A stretch of 61,112 nucleotides of DNA, from the NCBI RefSeq assembly GCF_028069725.1, contig NZ_JANEWG010000029.1, forward strand, positions 1 to 61,112, in the 5' to 3' direction. The notes under the pieces were generated by a model. It did not search any database and was not told the DNA's origin. It was given only the letters and a program-made list of their open reading frames with translations. Made by a program: the position numbers and the translations under genes. This document shows, one piece after another, positions 32,918 to 42,891 of the stretch (positions are counted from its first letter, which is position 1; each line of letters opens with the position of its first letter). This DNA comes from Citrobacter sp. Awk 4 (lineage in GTDB: Bacteria; Pseudomonadota; Gammaproteobacteria; Enterobacterales; Enterobacteriaceae).

Positions 32918-34321
32918 TCAGGAAGGAAATGCGAGTGATTTCACCGTCACCGGCACAACCGATCCGCCAAAAAGAGGCGTACCAATGTCGATATAGTCCC
33001 CCGACTGGACGGAAACTTCGTCAATGACCGCCAGCGGGTGTTGCTGTAACTGTGGGCGTAACAGCATGCCCAGGGCTTTACCAAAGTCCTGCTCGGCCAC
33101 CACCAGCAGGGGATGCGGATTCGGAAAACGCGCGACAAACGCTAACAGCGCGTCGATGACCGAGAGTAATGCGGCGTAACGCACTGGCAACGAGGCGGGA
33201 AGCGCCAGGACATACGCGTCAGTTTGCGGGCAAAGATCGAGCTGAATCAGCGCCTGATGCCAGGCGTCGACCAGACTGGATTCCTCTACAGGAATGGCTA
33301 CCGGCAGATTGCGCAGCGGAAGCGCAACGCCCTCCAGCCATATGGTGCTGCCAGAAAGCGACAGCGTGTGGGCTCCTGCGCCAATCACCGTGGCGCGCAC
33401 GGTTTGCGCCGGGAACTGCACGTTCATCTCACGCAAGCGCGGATGTTCATGCAGCGCCATTGCCAGCAGGGGCCCTATATCAGAAAAACAGAATGAATCG
33501 GCAGGTTGGTTGCGATAACACTCCCCCACACCGCCGGAAAGCGTAATGACGTCAGGCTGCATCCCTGCAGGCAATAATCCCGTTTGCATCAGTGCCTGCG
33601 CCAGCGGCGAGAGCGTACCGTCAATCACCTCAACGATAAGATCGGCCATCCGCTGCGCTACCTGTCCCAGTTGCGCGACCGTCAGCGCGTGCGCATCGCA
33701 ACCCGCGCCGAAGACCTCGTCAACAATCCGTTGTCCCGGCTGATGCGCATAAGCGACACGCCCCTGAGCGTTGGTTTCCAGCAGTCTGCCGCCGACGTTC
33801 AGACAGGCAGTTCCGCTCACTTTTCCGGCGTCGAACAGCGCGTAGTTCGACGTGCCGCCGCCGATATCGATGTTCAACACGCGACACAGACGCTGTTCCG
33901 ACAGGGTTTGCGCCCCAGCCCCGTGACCAGCAATCACCGATTCCAGATGCGGTCCGGCGCTGGCGACGACAAAGTCACCGAGAGACTGGGAAAGGGTCAT
34001 CACCGCCGGGCGGGCGTTACGGGTTTTCGCACTCTCGCCGGTGATGATGACAGCCCCGGAATCCACGGACTCCGGAGCAATGCCTGCGGCCTGGTACTGG
34101 GCCAGAATCAGCGCCTTCAGTTCGGCTTCTTGTAACCCGCCCTGCTTATCGACGGGAGTAAAGAAGACCGGGCTTTGCCAGCTAATTTCGCGTTTGATGA
34201 ATTCGTAACGCGGCACCTGCGACACTGCCGCACGGTTAACCAGCTCAAGGCGCGAGAAGATCACCTGAGTGGTAGTGGTGCCGATATCGATACCGACGCT
34301 CAGTAGCTGGCGAGTCTTCAC
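32918..34321 (-). CDS. eutA: Ethanolamine ammonia-lyase reactivating factor EutA
   Basis: EutA exchanges damaged cobalamin in inactive EutBC for fresh cofactor using ATP. It has 467 residues. The Hsp70/actin-like ATPase fold shows phosphate-1 DIGTTTTQV (about 12-20) and a second phosphate loop NIDIGGGTSNYALF near 145-158. It starts with GTG (34319-34321), whose bases overlap the TGA of eutH in a GTGA arrangement, so translation is coupled. Confidence 0.96.
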   Translation of the reverse strand: MKTRQLLSVGIDIGTTTTQVIFSRLELVNRAAVSQVPRYEFIKREISWQSPVFFTPVDKQGGLQEAELKALILAQYQAAGIAPESVDSGAVIITGESAKTRNARPAVMTLSQSLGDFVVASAGPHLESVIAGHGAGAQTLSEQRLCRVLNIDIGGGTSNYALFDAGKVSGTACLNVGGRLLETNAQGRVAYAHQPGQRIVDEVFGAGCDAHALTVAQLGQVAQRMADLIVEVIDGTLSPLAQALMQTGLLPAGMQPDVITLSGGVGECYRNQPADSFCFSDIGPLLAMALHEHPRLREMNVQFPAQTVRATVIGAGAHTLSLSGSTIWLEGVALPLRNLPVAIPVEESSLVDAWHQALIQLDLCPQTDAYVLALPASLPVRYAALLSVIDALLAFVARFPNPHPLLVVAEQDFGKALGMLLRPQLQQHPLAVIDEVSVQSGDYIDIGTPLFGGSVVPVTVKSLAFPS

Positions 34322-35544
34322 GATTGCGCCTCCACTTCGGTTTTAACCGCTGCCGGGTCATCTTTTGGCACCAGCAGCATCGCCACGCCAATCGCCGTCA
34401 CACCACCAATCAGCTTGCCGACAATCATCGGGAAGATCATGGCGTTCATGTTCGCGGCAGCGAAGCCTAAGTGGTCGCCAAGGGCGAACGCGGCGGAGAC
34501 CGCAAACGCACAGTTAATCACTTTGCCGCGGGTATCCATCTGCTTCATCATGCCGAACATCGGAATGTTGTTCGCCAGCGTCGCCACCATCCCTGCCGCA
34601 GCAATATTGTTGATTTTCAGCAGATTTCCGACGCTCATCAGCGGTTTTTCAAACCAGCGGGTCAACAGCAGCACCATTGGATAAGCGCCGAGCAGCACAC
34701 AGGAGATGGAACCGATGACTTCAATGGCGCGCATCACTTCGCCAGGTTTGTCGCCAGGGGCCATAAAGATAGGATCAAGACCCGGGATCAGCTCCCAGCC
34801 CAGCAGGAACTTCACTACCGCCGCCGCCAGACCGATCGTTATCAGCGCCACGAGGAATTTGGCGAAGATCTGGAAACCGTTGATCATTTTTTCCGGGATA
34901 AATTTCAGACCCAGCGCTACCAGCACCGCCACAATCAATACCGGGATCATGTTCATCAGGATCAGCGCGAAGGTGAACTCTACCGGCTGGCCATTGATCT
35001 CAACGCCGGAATACATGGCAATCAACCCTCCGGCGATACAGCCGACAGGGATGGTGACAATACCCGCCAGCACGCCGAGTGCCAGGTAACGACGGTCAGA
35101 CGGCTCGATAATGCCAAGCGCCACCGGAATAGAGAAAACCAGCGTCGGCCCCATCATCGCGCCCAGAATTAAACCTGAGTATAGCCACGCCGCCACATCG
35201 CCGCCCGCCAGCTCTTTGGCAAGGAAGAAGCCGCCCATATCGCAGGCTAACAGCGTACCGGCGAACATTGACGGGTTAGCGCCCAGCATTTCGTACAACG
35301 GAATAATCACTGGTCCCAGCACATGTGCCAGCACCGGCGCCAGCGCGGTCATACCGACCATCGCCAGACCCAGCGCGCCCATTGCCATAAACCCTTCTTC
35401 AAACTGACCGCCTGAGCCCTCAATACTCTTACCGAACTTACCGAGGAAGCGCGCAGAGCCACCGAACTGAGACAGGATCCTGTCCACGGCGGCAATCAGC
35501 ATAAAGAACATCATGATGTACATGATGATTTCGTTAATTCCCAT
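34318..35544 (-). CDS. eutH: Ethanolamine permease EutH
   Basis: EutH is an inner-membrane protein with about ten membrane segments, 408 residues as in E. coli. It facilitates ethanolamine uptake, mainly when the amine is scarce or pH is low. The GMTALAPVLAHVLGP and ACDMGGFFLAKELA segments are family hallmarks. It overlaps eutA by 4 bp downstream and is separated from eutG by 163 bp containing a REP pair. Confidence 0.95.
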   Translation of the reverse strand: MGINEIIMYIMMFFMLIAAVDRILSQFGGSARFLGKFGKSIEGSGGQFEEGFMAMGALGLAMVGMTALAPVLAHVLGPVIIPLYEMLGANPSMFAGTLLACDMGGFFLAKELAGGDVAAWLYSGLILGAMMGPTLVFSIPVALGIIEPSDRRYLALGVLAGIVTIPVGCIAGGLIAMYSGVEINGQPVEFTFALILMNMIPVLIVAVLVALGLKFIPEKMINGFQIFAKFLVALITIGLAAAVVKFLLGWELIPGLDPIFMAPGDKPGEVMRAIEVIGSISCVLLGAYPMVLLLTRWFEKPLMSVGNLLKINNIAAAGMVATLANNIPMFGMMKQMDTRGKVINCAFAVSAAFALGDHLGFAAANMNAMIFPMIVGKLIGGVTAIGVAMLLVPKDDPAAVKTEVEAQS

Positions 35545-35624
35545 AGCCTCTACTCCCTGTCATTTGTTATTAGTGACCGAAGATGACGCGTCTGCGTCGT
35601 CGTCCGGCATTAAAACCGCACTCT

Positions 35625-35709
35625 TGCCGGATGGCGGCGCAAACGCCTTATCCGGCCTACGGGCACCCCGTCGTTGTAGGCCTGATAAGCGCAGCGCCAT
35701 CAGGCATTT
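35625..35709. repeat. REP pair (BIME) between eutG and eutH
   Basis: Two inverted REP units occur (35625-35660 with GCCGGATGGCGGCGC...GCCTTATCCGGC, and 35676-35709 with CTGATAAGCGC...GCCATCAG). The second touches the eutG stop codon. They lie inside the eut transcript and could set different mRNA stability for upstream and downstream parts. Confidence 0.85.
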
Positions 35710-36895
35710 ACTGCGCCGCCGCGTACAGTTCGATAATCTGTTCCTGCGTCGCGGTCCGTGGGTTGCTGCTGATACAAATATCGTCCTGCGCGGCTTGCGC
35801 CCATGCGCTGTATTGCGAAGGTTGAGCACCGACGTCGGCGAGTCGTTTCGTCTGGCCCACTTCGGCAATCAGTTCGCTTACCGCATTGATCGCGTCGCGA
35901 TCGTCTGCTTTCTTATTGGTTAATGCCCGTCCGATGTGGCTAAAGCGCTCACGGCACACCATACGGTTAAACCCCATCACCGTCGGCAACAGCATGGCGT
36001 TGGCTTGCCCGTGCGGAATGTGCAGCGCCGCGCCTGGCTGGTGCGCCATCGCATGACACAGCCCTAGCCCCGCGCTGGAAAACGCCATCCCGGCCATACA
36101 GGAGGCGAGCAGCATGCTCTCCCGCGCCGCCAGATCGTGACCATTGCCCACCGCTTTCGGCAGTGATTTTCCGATCATCGCAATCGCGCCAATCGCCAGA
36201 CTGTCGGTAAACGGCGAGGCGTTCAGCGCACTGTATGCCTCAACCGCGTGGGTCAACGCGTCGATCCCGGTCATCGCTGTCACGTGCGACGGAATACCTT
36301 CCGTCAGCGCGGCATCCAGAATCGCCACATCCGGCATCATAAAAGCATGCGCCAGTACCTGTTTACGCCCGGTGACCGCATCGATAATGACTGTCACGTT
36401 CGTTGTTTCCGAACCGGTGCCTGCCGTCGTCGGCACCGCAATCAGCGGCAAACGCGGACGCAATACGCTTTGCGTCGTCATTTCCGCCAATGTTTGCGTA
36501 GGGTTGGTGACCAGCAGGGCGACCGCTTTTGCCGCATCCAGCACCGAACCGCCGCCAAACGCCACCACGCCGTCGCACTTCGACTCACGCAGTTGCGCCA
36601 CTGCTGCACACACATCCGTGATGCACGGCTCACCCACCGGACAAGGCCAGAGCGTGATCGCCACGCCTTTCATCGCCAGACTGCGCGTGAGTGCGGCTGT
36701 CATTCCGGCCTGATGCAGGAAACTGTCAACCATCACAAACAGATGCGTCAGTCCGCGCGTTTGCGCTTCTTGCCCGCAGGCGCTGAGCGCGCCCAGACCA
36801 CACAATGTGACCGGTGGAACGCTGAACGTTTTCACCCGTTGCAGATTCAGGGTGTCAAATGCCTGAAAGAGCGCCGTCTGCAATTCAGCTTGCAT
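35708..36895 (-). CDS. eutG: Iron-type alcohol dehydrogenase EutG
   Basis: EutG reduces acetaldehyde to ethanol, regenerating NAD for EutE inside the microcompartment. I chose the start MQAELQTALFQ (395 residues as in E. coli); a 12-residue longer frame lacks homology. The class III dehydrogenase motifs are GGGSVLDAAKA near 97-107, TTAGTGSE near 147 and metal-binding His residues in the GLCHAMAHQPGA and IPHGQANA segments. The start overlaps eutJ by 11 bp. Confidence 0.96.
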   Translation of the reverse strand: MQAELQTALFQAFDTLNLQRVKTFSVPPVTLCGLGALSACGQEAQTRGLTHLFVMVDSFLHQAGMTAALTRSLAMKGVAITLWPCPVGEPCITDVCAAVAQLRESKCDGVVAFGGGSVLDAAKAVALLVTNPTQTLAEMTTQSVLRPRLPLIAVPTTAGTGSETTNVTVIIDAVTGRKQVLAHAFMMPDVAILDAALTEGIPSHVTAMTGIDALTHAVEAYSALNASPFTDSLAIGAIAMIGKSLPKAVGNGHDLAARESMLLASCMAGMAFSSAGLGLCHAMAHQPGAALHIPHGQANAMLLPTVMGFNRMVCRERFSHIGRALTNKKADDRDAINAVSELIAEVGQTKRLADVGAQPSQYSAWAQAAQDDICISSNPRTATQEQIIELYAAAQ

Positions 36896-37724
36896 GGATC
36901 CCCTCCGCTTTCTCTTTCCCGCTGTTGGCAATCGCCAGCGGTGTCATAAATAAACTGTGCTGTGGTAAATGCACCGCTAACTCCACAAAGCGCTTGCGAA
37001 ACAGTTCATGGACGCCCGGTTGCATACATGAACCGCCCGCCAGCCATAAATCAGCGATCCCTTGTCCTTCGATATGATGAGCAACAATTTCCGCCATCTT
37101 TTCGTAGACCGGCTTCACCACAGGCCAAATTTCTGCCCCGTGGCTACGCTTGTATTGCTCCGCTTCTTCCAGTTGAATACGGCGGTTCCCGGCCAACGTC
37201 AGGGAAATATGATGGCCGCCGGTCGCTTCATCTGCGGAGTAAGTCACTTTGCCCTGTTTGACGATAGCGATCCCGGTCGTACCGCCGCCGATATCCACCA
37301 CCCCGGCGTTATCCAGTTGCAGCAAATCCGCGACCGCAGTCGGTTCATCCAGCACGTGACTCACTTCCAGCCCCGCCGATTCCAGCACGTTAATAGAGAT
37401 GCGCGGGTCAGTACCTGGCGGGAACGAGGTTGCCGCATGGGTAAACCGGCAGCCGAGCTGTTGTTCAAGGGTATCGAGATGGCGACGAACAATGGTCACC
37501 GCGCCGAAGAAATCCCAGACGATGCCGTCGCGCACCACGTCGGCCCAATCGAGGCACACCGCCACCGGGTTTCCGTCGCTGTCGACAACCATCGACACCA
37601 CATCGCAGGTGCCTAAATCAACGCCCAGCCACAGCGCGGAATCACTGCGTGCAGGCGTTTGATTGCACAGCGCTGCGGCTTTCTGCAAGCGCGGGGTAAG
37701 CCATTGTTGTTCGTCGTGCGCCAT
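36885..37724 (-). CDS. eutJ: Hsp70-like ethanolamine utilisation protein EutJ
   Basis: The start MAHDEQQWLTP gives 279 residues (E. coli 278), with a GGAG-containing ribosome-binding site 9 nt upstream. It has the actin/Hsp70 ATPase fold: phosphate-1 GVDLGTCDVVSMV (about 33-45) and phosphate-2 VVDIGGGTTGIAIV (about 145-158), with adenosine motif LAGGSCMQPG near 237. It lacks an Hsp70 peptide-binding domain. A chaperone role in enzyme or microcompartment assembly is proposed but not proven. Confidence 0.94.
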   Translation of the reverse strand: MAHDEQQWLTPRLQKAAALCNQTPARSDSALWLGVDLGTCDVVSMVVDSDGNPVAVCLDWADVVRDGIVWDFFGAVTIVRRHLDTLEQQLGCRFTHAATSFPPGTDPRISINVLESAGLEVSHVLDEPTAVADLLQLDNAGVVDIGGGTTGIAIVKQGKVTYSADEATGGHHISLTLAGNRRIQLEEAEQYKRSHGAEIWPVVKPVYEKMAEIVAHHIEGQGIADLWLAGGSCMQPGVHELFRKRFVELAVHLPQHSLFMTPLAIANSGKEKAEGIHAS

Positions 37725-37757
37725 CTCTTTTCTCCGTTTAGCCTGATGGGCAGGCAC

Positions 37758-39161
37758 TTAAACGATGCGAAACGCATCCACTAACACACAGCGACGCAGG
37801 CGCACAAAGGTACGCGCACTGGTCACCCCTTCCCCGGTTGGCGTGGTAATGGTCATGGTGGTCCAGCCTTCGCCGCCCAGGCCAAGTCCGGCAATGCACG
37901 GGCCGTTCTTGACGAAAATGCTGGTATCAATGGCATTCGCCATCCGGTTCATGTTGTCGATATTGCGTGAGTGCATCGCCGCCGTATGGTGACAACCCCC
38001 TTCCAGCTTGACCGCCAGCGCAATCGCTTCGTCGACGTTTGCCACCCGTACTACCGGCAATACCGGCATCATCAGTTCGGTGACGGCGAACGGGTGAGTG
38101 GCGGGCGTTTCGACGAATAACAGGCGCGTTTGTTCTGGCACATTCAGGCCTATCGACGCGGCGATTTTCGCAGCATCGCGTCCTACCCAATCGCGACTGA
38201 CGGTGCCTTTTCCGTTCTCATCGATATTTTTCAGCAGCACCGGCTGAAGCTGTTCAGCCTGCGCTGTGGTCAGCTTCACCGCCTGCTCGCTTTCCATCAG
38301 ACGCATCAGCTCATCGGCGACGCTATCGACAACAATCAACACCTTCTCGTCGGCACAAATGATGTTGTTATCAAAAGAGGCCCCTTTGACGATAGATTGC
38401 GCGGCACGCACCAGGTCTGCGGTCTCATCGACGACGACCGGCGGGTTACCGGCACCCGCGGCAATCAGACGTTTATTGGTGTGTTTACGTGCAGCATCTA
38501 CCACCGCTTCGCCGCCAGTGACGACCAGCAGGCCAATGCCTGGATACTTAAACAGGCGCTGCGCCGTTTCGATGTCAGGGTTCGCGACGGTGACCAGCAG
38601 GTTTTCCGGACCGCCTGCCGCGACAACCGCCTGGTTGAGTAAGGTAATGGCGCGTTGAGAAACGCCTTTCGCCGCCGGATGGGGTGCAAACACCACGCTG
38701 TTACCTGCGGCAATCAGGCTGATGGCGTTATTAATCACCGTTGCCGCCGGGTTGGTGGACGGAGTAACGGATGCCACCACGCCCCACGGCGCGTTTTCAA
38801 TTAAGGTCAGACCGTTATCGCCGGTCAGAACCTGGGGAGACAAACATTCCACACCCGGCGTACCGCGCGCCTGGGCGACGTTTTTGGCAAATTTATCTTC
38901 TACGCGTCCCATGCCGGTTTCAGAAACCGCAAGTTCCGCTAATTCTCTGGCGTGTTTTTCGCCTGCTTCACGAATAGCGTGAATAGCCAACTGGCGCATC
39001 GCGACGCTCTTAAGCCCCTGCTGAGCCACTTTTGCGGCGGCAACCGCGTCATCCAGGGAGGCAAAGACGCCCATTTCATGAACAGTCTGGTCAGGTTGGC
39101 TGCTGTCTTTCATTTTCAGCAACACCGCTTTGACGACCTGTTCAATATCCTGTTGATTCAT
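37758..39161 (-). CDS. eutE: Acetaldehyde dehydrogenase (CoA-acylating) EutE
   Basis: EutE converts acetaldehyde, CoA and NAD to acetyl-CoA in the microcompartment. It has 467 residues as in E. coli. The N-terminal amphipathic helix (about 1-18, QDIEQVVKAVLLKM) is the encapsulation peptide. The aldehyde dehydrogenase fold shows the catalytic Cys in FDNNIICADEKV near 269. The 11-bp gap to eutN implies tight co-expression. Confidence 0.97.
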   Translation of the reverse strand: MNQQDIEQVVKAVLLKMKDSSQPDQTVHEMGVFASLDDAVAAAKVAQQGLKSVAMRQLAIHAIREAGEKHARELAELAVSETGMGRVEDKFAKNVAQARGTPGVECLSPQVLTGDNGLTLIENAPWGVVASVTPSTNPAATVINNAISLIAAGNSVVFAPHPAAKGVSQRAITLLNQAVVAAGGPENLLVTVANPDIETAQRLFKYPGIGLLVVTGGEAVVDAARKHTNKRLIAAGAGNPPVVVDETADLVRAAQSIVKGASFDNNIICADEKVLIVVDSVADELMRLMESEQAVKLTTAQAEQLQPVLLKNIDENGKGTVSRDWVGRDAAKIAASIGLNVPEQTRLLFVETPATHPFAVTELMMPVLPVVRVANVDEAIALAVKLEGGCHHTAAMHSRNIDNMNRMANAIDTSIFVKNGPCIAGLGLGGEGWTTMTITTPTGEGVTSARTFVRLRRCVLVDAFRIV

Positions 39162-39172
39162 GATTTTCTGCC

Positions 39173-39460
39173 TTATTTATGGAAGATCACCTGACCACCG
39201 GCCACCACTTCATCGACGATGCCAATCACGCACAGGTCGACAGGAGACGCTTCGCTACGATGAGCCTGGCGAGCAGAACTGCCGCTAACCAGCAATACCC
39301 ACTCCCCGGTTCCCGCCCCGATGCTATCGATAGCAACGGCGCACTGTCCGTCGGGATTTCCCTGGGAATCAATCATTTCCACCATCAACAATTTGTCATG
39401 CGCCAGTCCATCATGGCGTACGGTACAAACGATTTGTCCTGTGACGACTGCCAGTTTCAT
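39173..39460 (-). CDS. eutN: Microcompartment vertex protein EutN
   Basis: EutN is a 95-residue EutN/CcmL (BMC-P) protein that caps shell vertices as a pentamer in the assembled organelle. The start MKLAVVTGQIVCTVRHDGL matches E. coli; a longer frame upstream lacks homology. The IGAGTGEWVLLVSGSSAR segment is the family hallmark. eutM lies 105 bp upstream. Confidence 0.96.
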   Translation of the reverse strand: MKLAVVTGQIVCTVRHDGLAHDKLLMVEMIDSQGNPDGQCAVAIDSIGAGTGEWVLLVSGSSARQAHRSEASPVDLCVIGIVDEVVAGGQVIFHK

Positions 39461-39565
39461 ACCCGCCTCCGTGGCATTTTCAGGTAAAACCTCCCCCTGC
39501 TCTCCAAAGAGAACAATGCGAAAAGGAGAGAGAGTGACGCCAGCCAGTGACGTCACATGGGGTGA

Positions 39566-39859
39566 TTACATGTCGCTGCTGTCGCCTTTGAAGCTGATCG
39601 GGAACACTTCTTCCAGATCGCCATGCGGACGCGGAATAACATGCACAGAAACCAGTTCACCAATACGTTGCGCTGCGGCGGCGCCAGCATCGGTTGCCGC
39701 TTTGCACGCTGCCACATCGCCACGAACCATAGCAGTACACAGGCCGCCACCGATCTGCTTCACACCAACCAGCTTCACGCGTGCCGCTTTAACCATTGCG
39801 TCAGAAGCCTCAATCAGTGCAACCAGGCCCCGGGTTTCGATCATTCCTAATGCTTCCAT
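39566..39859 (-). CDS. eutM: Major hexameric shell protein EutM
   Basis: EutM is a 97-residue canonical single-domain BMC protein forming the flat hexamers that make most of the shell. It starts [26 protein letters not shown], with the pore-lining GGGLC segment near 38-42. In the operon it sits between eutD (36 bp) and eutN. Confidence 0.98.
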   Translation of the reverse strand: MEALGMIETRGLVALIEASDAMVKAARVKLVGVKQIGGGLCTAMVRGDVAACKAATDAGAAAAQRIGELVSVHVIPRPHGDLEEVFPISFKGDSSDM

Positions 39860-39895
39860 TGTGTTTTCCTCGTTTAAAGGGTCCAGAACGGGACC

Positions 39896-40912
39896 TTATA
39901 CAACCAGTGTGTGCGAGGCGTTTTCACGGCTCACGTCAGTCTGGCGCGGTACAGCTGCTACCAACGCCAGTTCGATAATTTCTTGCACGCTACAGCCTCG
40001 GGAAAGATCGTGGAGCGGCGCGGCAAGCCCTTGAATCAATGGCCCGACGGCGCGATAACCGCCCAAACGCTGTGCGATTTTGTAACCGATATTGCCTGCC
40101 TCCAGCGACGGGAAGACCATCACATTGGCTTTCCCTTGTAAGGGGCTGGCTGGCGCTTTTTGTGCTGCGACATCCGGCACAAACGCGGCATCAAACTGCA
40201 ATTCGCCATCCACCACCAGCTGCGGCGCACGTTCACGAACGATATCCGTCGCCTGTTGTACGTTGGCGACGTTGGGGTGACGCGCGCTGCCGTTGCTGGA
40301 AAATGACAGCATCGCCACGCGCGGTTCCACGCCGGTAATCGCCTGCCAGGTGTCGGCGCTGGCAATGGCGATATCTGCCAGTTGTGCCGCCGTTGGCTGC
40401 GGTACTACGCTGCAATCGGCAAACCCTAATGGCTGGCCGGTGTACTGCGGCAGCATCAGAAAAATGGACGACAGCGTTTTACAGCCCGGTTGCAACCCAA
40501 TGATGCGCAACCCTGCGCGCAGTACGTTCGCCGTTGACGACAGATTGCCCGCGATACAGACATCCGCTTTGCCTGCGCTGACCATCGCAGCGGCGAACAT
40601 CAGCGGATCGTTGAGTTTCTCCAGCGCATCCGCCGGCGTTTTCTCACCAGCCCGCGCCAGCCAACGCTGCGCAAATTCTTCACGCATCTGCAGATTGCTG
40701 TGTGGATCAATTACGCGAAGACCGTCCATGGCAATGCGGTGCGTCAGGGAAAACTGGCGCATCTCAAACGGGCTGGCCACCAGAATTGGCTGCGCCAGAC
40801 CCTGCTGTTGCAGGTAATGCGCCGCTTTCAACACGCGTACGTCCAGCGCGTCCGGGAAGACCACCCGGGCAGGTGAGTTTTTTGCCAACTCACGGCAACG
40901 TTCAATGATCAT
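39896..40912 (-). CDS. eutD: Phosphate acetyltransferase EutD
   Basis: EutD converts acetyl-CoA and phosphate to acetyl phosphate and CoA, recycling CoA inside the microcompartment. The start [14 protein letters not shown] gives 338 residues as in E. coli and overlaps eutT by 11 bp; the longer frame is unsupported. It is a single catalytic PTA domain, with the [27 protein letters not shown] and [14 protein letters not shown] segments typical of PTA enzymes. Confidence 0.96.
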   Translation of the reverse strand: MIIERCRELAKNSPARVVFPDALDVRVLKAAHYLQQQGLAQPILVASPFEMRQFSLTHRIAMDGLRVIDPHSNLQMREEFAQRWLARAGEKTPADALEKLNDPLMFAAAMVSAGKADVCIAGNLSSTANVLRAGLRIIGLQPGCKTLSSIFLMLPQYTGQPLGFADCSVVPQPTAAQLADIAIASADTWQAITGVEPRVAMLSFSSNGSARHPNVANVQQATDIVRERAPQLVVDGELQFDAAFVPDVAAQKAPASPLQGKANVMVFPSLEAGNIGYKIAQRLGGYRAVGPLIQGLAAPLHDLSRGCSVQEIIELALVAAVPRQTDVSRENASHTLVV

Positions 40913-41711
40913 TGCCCTCTCCCAGTCGTTGTTGAATTTGGCTGACCGTTTGCGGATGCTTCGCGACACTTTGGATCATCATCACGTAAACCGTACTCGA
41001 GAGACGGTTCAGCGCCTGCAAGATATCCGGACGCAGTACGTCGAATCCACGGGTAATAAAGACCTGGGCCGCCACCACTTCTGTCTCACGGACTTTGGTC
41101 CGTAGCAGATTGAGCAGCGCAGCATCGCGGCCGTGACTGGCTTCTGGCACCAGGTGATCGTGGTCAAGGTAGCGCAGCGGTTGATGAGAAAGCCGGTGCA
41201 ACTGCTCCTCACTGAGTCCCACGATGGACTGTGCCGCCAGCGGTTCGTCCATCGCATCAGCACGCATGATGTTGCCCAGACGCGAACGAATGTCCGCAAG
41301 CCAGGGTTGCCACTGTTCCGGCAACTCAATTTGTAACCACACCGTCAGGGCGATGGTACTGTCCAGCGCGGCGCGAAACCCCAGCCGTGGGTCGCTTTTC
41401 GCGACCATTTTGTCCGCCGTCAGATGGGTCAACGTGTCGGGCTTTTTCGTCACTTCCTGACGGCACAGCTCACAGCACGCCTGCGGGTGCGAGTCGCTGC
41501 TGGTCAAACCGTGTACCGGCTGCGGCTGCTGCTCGTCGTCATCAACAAACAGACTTCCTTGTTCATCCAGAAACTTAATGCGCAAGTGACGGCTTTCCAG
41601 CAGTTCCCTGGCAGATGGCGTCAGGCGAGCGTCAACGGGGAGGTGAATTTCAGCTCCTTCGCTGAGCGTGTGATTCGCTCTCAGCCATGCTTCAGTAATG
41701 AAATCCTTCAT
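40902..41711 (-). CDS. eutT: Cob(I)alamin adenosyltransferase EutT
   Basis: EutT makes adenosylcobalamin for EutBC. It has 269 residues, of a class unrelated to CobA. The metal-binding motif H-X11-CC-X2-C is complete: His67, Cys79, Cys80 and Cys83. It overlaps eutD by 11 bp and lies 9 bp after eutQ. Confidence 0.95.
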   Translation of the reverse strand: MKDFITEAWLRANHTLSEGAEIHLPVDARLTPSARELLESRHLRIKFLDEQGSLFVDDDEQQPQPVHGLTSSDSHPQACCELCRQEVTKKPDTLTHLTADKMVAKSDPRLGFRAALDSTIALTVWLQIELPEQWQPWLADIRSRLGNIMRADAMDEPLAAQSIVGLSEEQLHRLSHQPLRYLDHDHLVPEASHGRDAALLNLLRTKVRETEVVAAQVFITRGFDVLRPDILQALNRLSSTVYVMMIQSVAKHPQTVSQIQQRLGEGNDH

Positions 41712-41720
41712 ACATCCGCC

Positions 41721-42422
41721 TTAGCAAGACTGCCAGTTCGCAGGCCAGGCTACATACAAAAATTTCACAGTCGATGGCGTACCAAATTCAATGCTGGAGC
41801 CTTTTGGAATGAACATCACATCCCCGGCTTTCGCAATCATGGTTTCGCCCTGGTGACGAACGTGGAGTTCCCCTTCCAGAATCATGTCGATTTCGTCGTA
41901 ATTCAGCCTCCACGGGAAGAAGGCGTTTTCCCACTGCATAAAGCCAGCGGCCATGCTGCTACCGTCTTTGTCCGTCACTAAATCCGTTAAACCGACACAG
42001 TGGGGTTCAGCGCCGTCAAAGCGGCCAAACTTCACGCTGCTGCCGTCAATCACCTTCACGCCGCCTTTACCGGTTACCGAGGTAAAACTCGGCTGCATAC
42101 CGCCTTGTTCCAGCGACTGTTTTTCCTTCATCACTTTGTCCATCAACTGCGCAACGAGGCTTTCGGTGAACTGTCCTTCCGGCAACTGGGCGATGATGGT
42201 TTCACGAATACGCTGGCTGTCCGTTTTTCCGTCATCCACCGGAGTGGATGTCGCGGCGGCTACCGGGGTAAATTCGTCGCATTCGGTGATCGTGACGCCC
42301 AGTAGCTCCGCAACTTCGCGGGCCTCCGGGGTGATGATGCTGGCGCGCAGAACAACCGACAATGCCTGTTCGCCACGTGCGTGAGCCGCACGAATGTCAT
42401 TAGCTGTGATAAGTTTTTTCAC
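41721..42422 (-). CDS. eutQ: Acetate kinase-like cupin protein EutQ
   Basis: I chose the GTG at 42420-42422, giving MKKLITANDIR and 233 residues as in E. coli; a GGAGGAAGGGG site lies just upstream. The N-terminal half is variable; the C-terminal half (about 100-233) is a cupin (GFMQWENAFFPWRLNYDEID, EGELHVRHQGETM, PKGSSIEFGTP). Salmonella EutQ has been reported to have acetate kinase activity and to be needed for microcompartment formation. It overlaps eutP by 23 bp. Confidence 0.93.
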   Translation of the reverse strand: MKKLITANDIRAAHARGEQALSVVLRASIITPEAREVAELLGVTITECDEFTPVAAATSTPVDDGKTDSQRIRETIIAQLPEGQFTESLVAQLMDKVMKEKQSLEQGGMQPSFTSVTGKGGVKVIDGSSVKFGRFDGAEPHCVGLTDLVTDKDGSSMAAGFMQWENAFFPWRLNYDEIDMILEGELHVRHQGETMIAKAGDVMFIPKGSSIEFGTPSTVKFLYVAWPANWQSC

Positions 42423-42879
42423 CTGCCCCTTCCTCCTGTTCGGTAAGTGCTGCCAGATAATCCACCAGATGCTGCACGCTGTTCGGATCATGCGTATTGA
42501 GTTCGAAAACGGGTTCCTGGAACCCTAATCCGCGCAGTAATTGTCGCGTTGCGGCGACGTCGGCATCCGGTACGTCTGTTTTGCTGATCACGGCGATGTG
42601 TCGTTTACTGGCACCGATATCCAACAGCCCGGCAGGTAAGCGACTTTCTTTGTCATTTGCTGCATGGACATAAATCAGCGTATCGACATCCTGCAACGTG
42701 GTAATTAAGGCGTGATACCAGCGAGGATGGCTAAAATATTCCCCAGGGGTATCGATATCGCCGTTTTCATTAAATTCCACGGCCTGCGTTTTTCTGGCGA
42801 GGGAATAATTTCCCTGTAATGCGTTAAAAAGCGTTGTTTTCCCCGCGCCAACGGTGCCGACAAACGCAATTCGTTTCAT
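42400..42879 (-). CDS. eutP: Ethanolamine utilisation P-loop protein EutP
   Basis: The 159-residue protein is a small Ras-like P-loop NTPase: Walker A GTVGAGKTT (8-16), DTPGEYF near 43, and SKTDVPD near 99 as the guanine-specificity-like motif. Salmonella EutP has been reported to have acetate kinase activity. It lies 12 bp after eutS. Confidence 0.94.
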   Translation of the reverse strand: MKRIAFVGTVGAGKTTLFNALQGNYSLARKTQAVEFNENGDIDTPGEYFSHPRWYHALITTLQDVDTLIYVHAANDKESRLPAGLLDIGASKRHIAVISKTDVPDADVAATRQLLRGLGFQEPVFELNTHDPNSVQHLVDYLAALTEQEEGAGEKTYHS

Positions 42880-42891
42880 GACCGCCTCTCA

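Noticed and set aside
34471-35172. 233-codon frame antisense to eutH
   Set aside because: His/Gln/Arg-rich shadow of a membrane protein gene.
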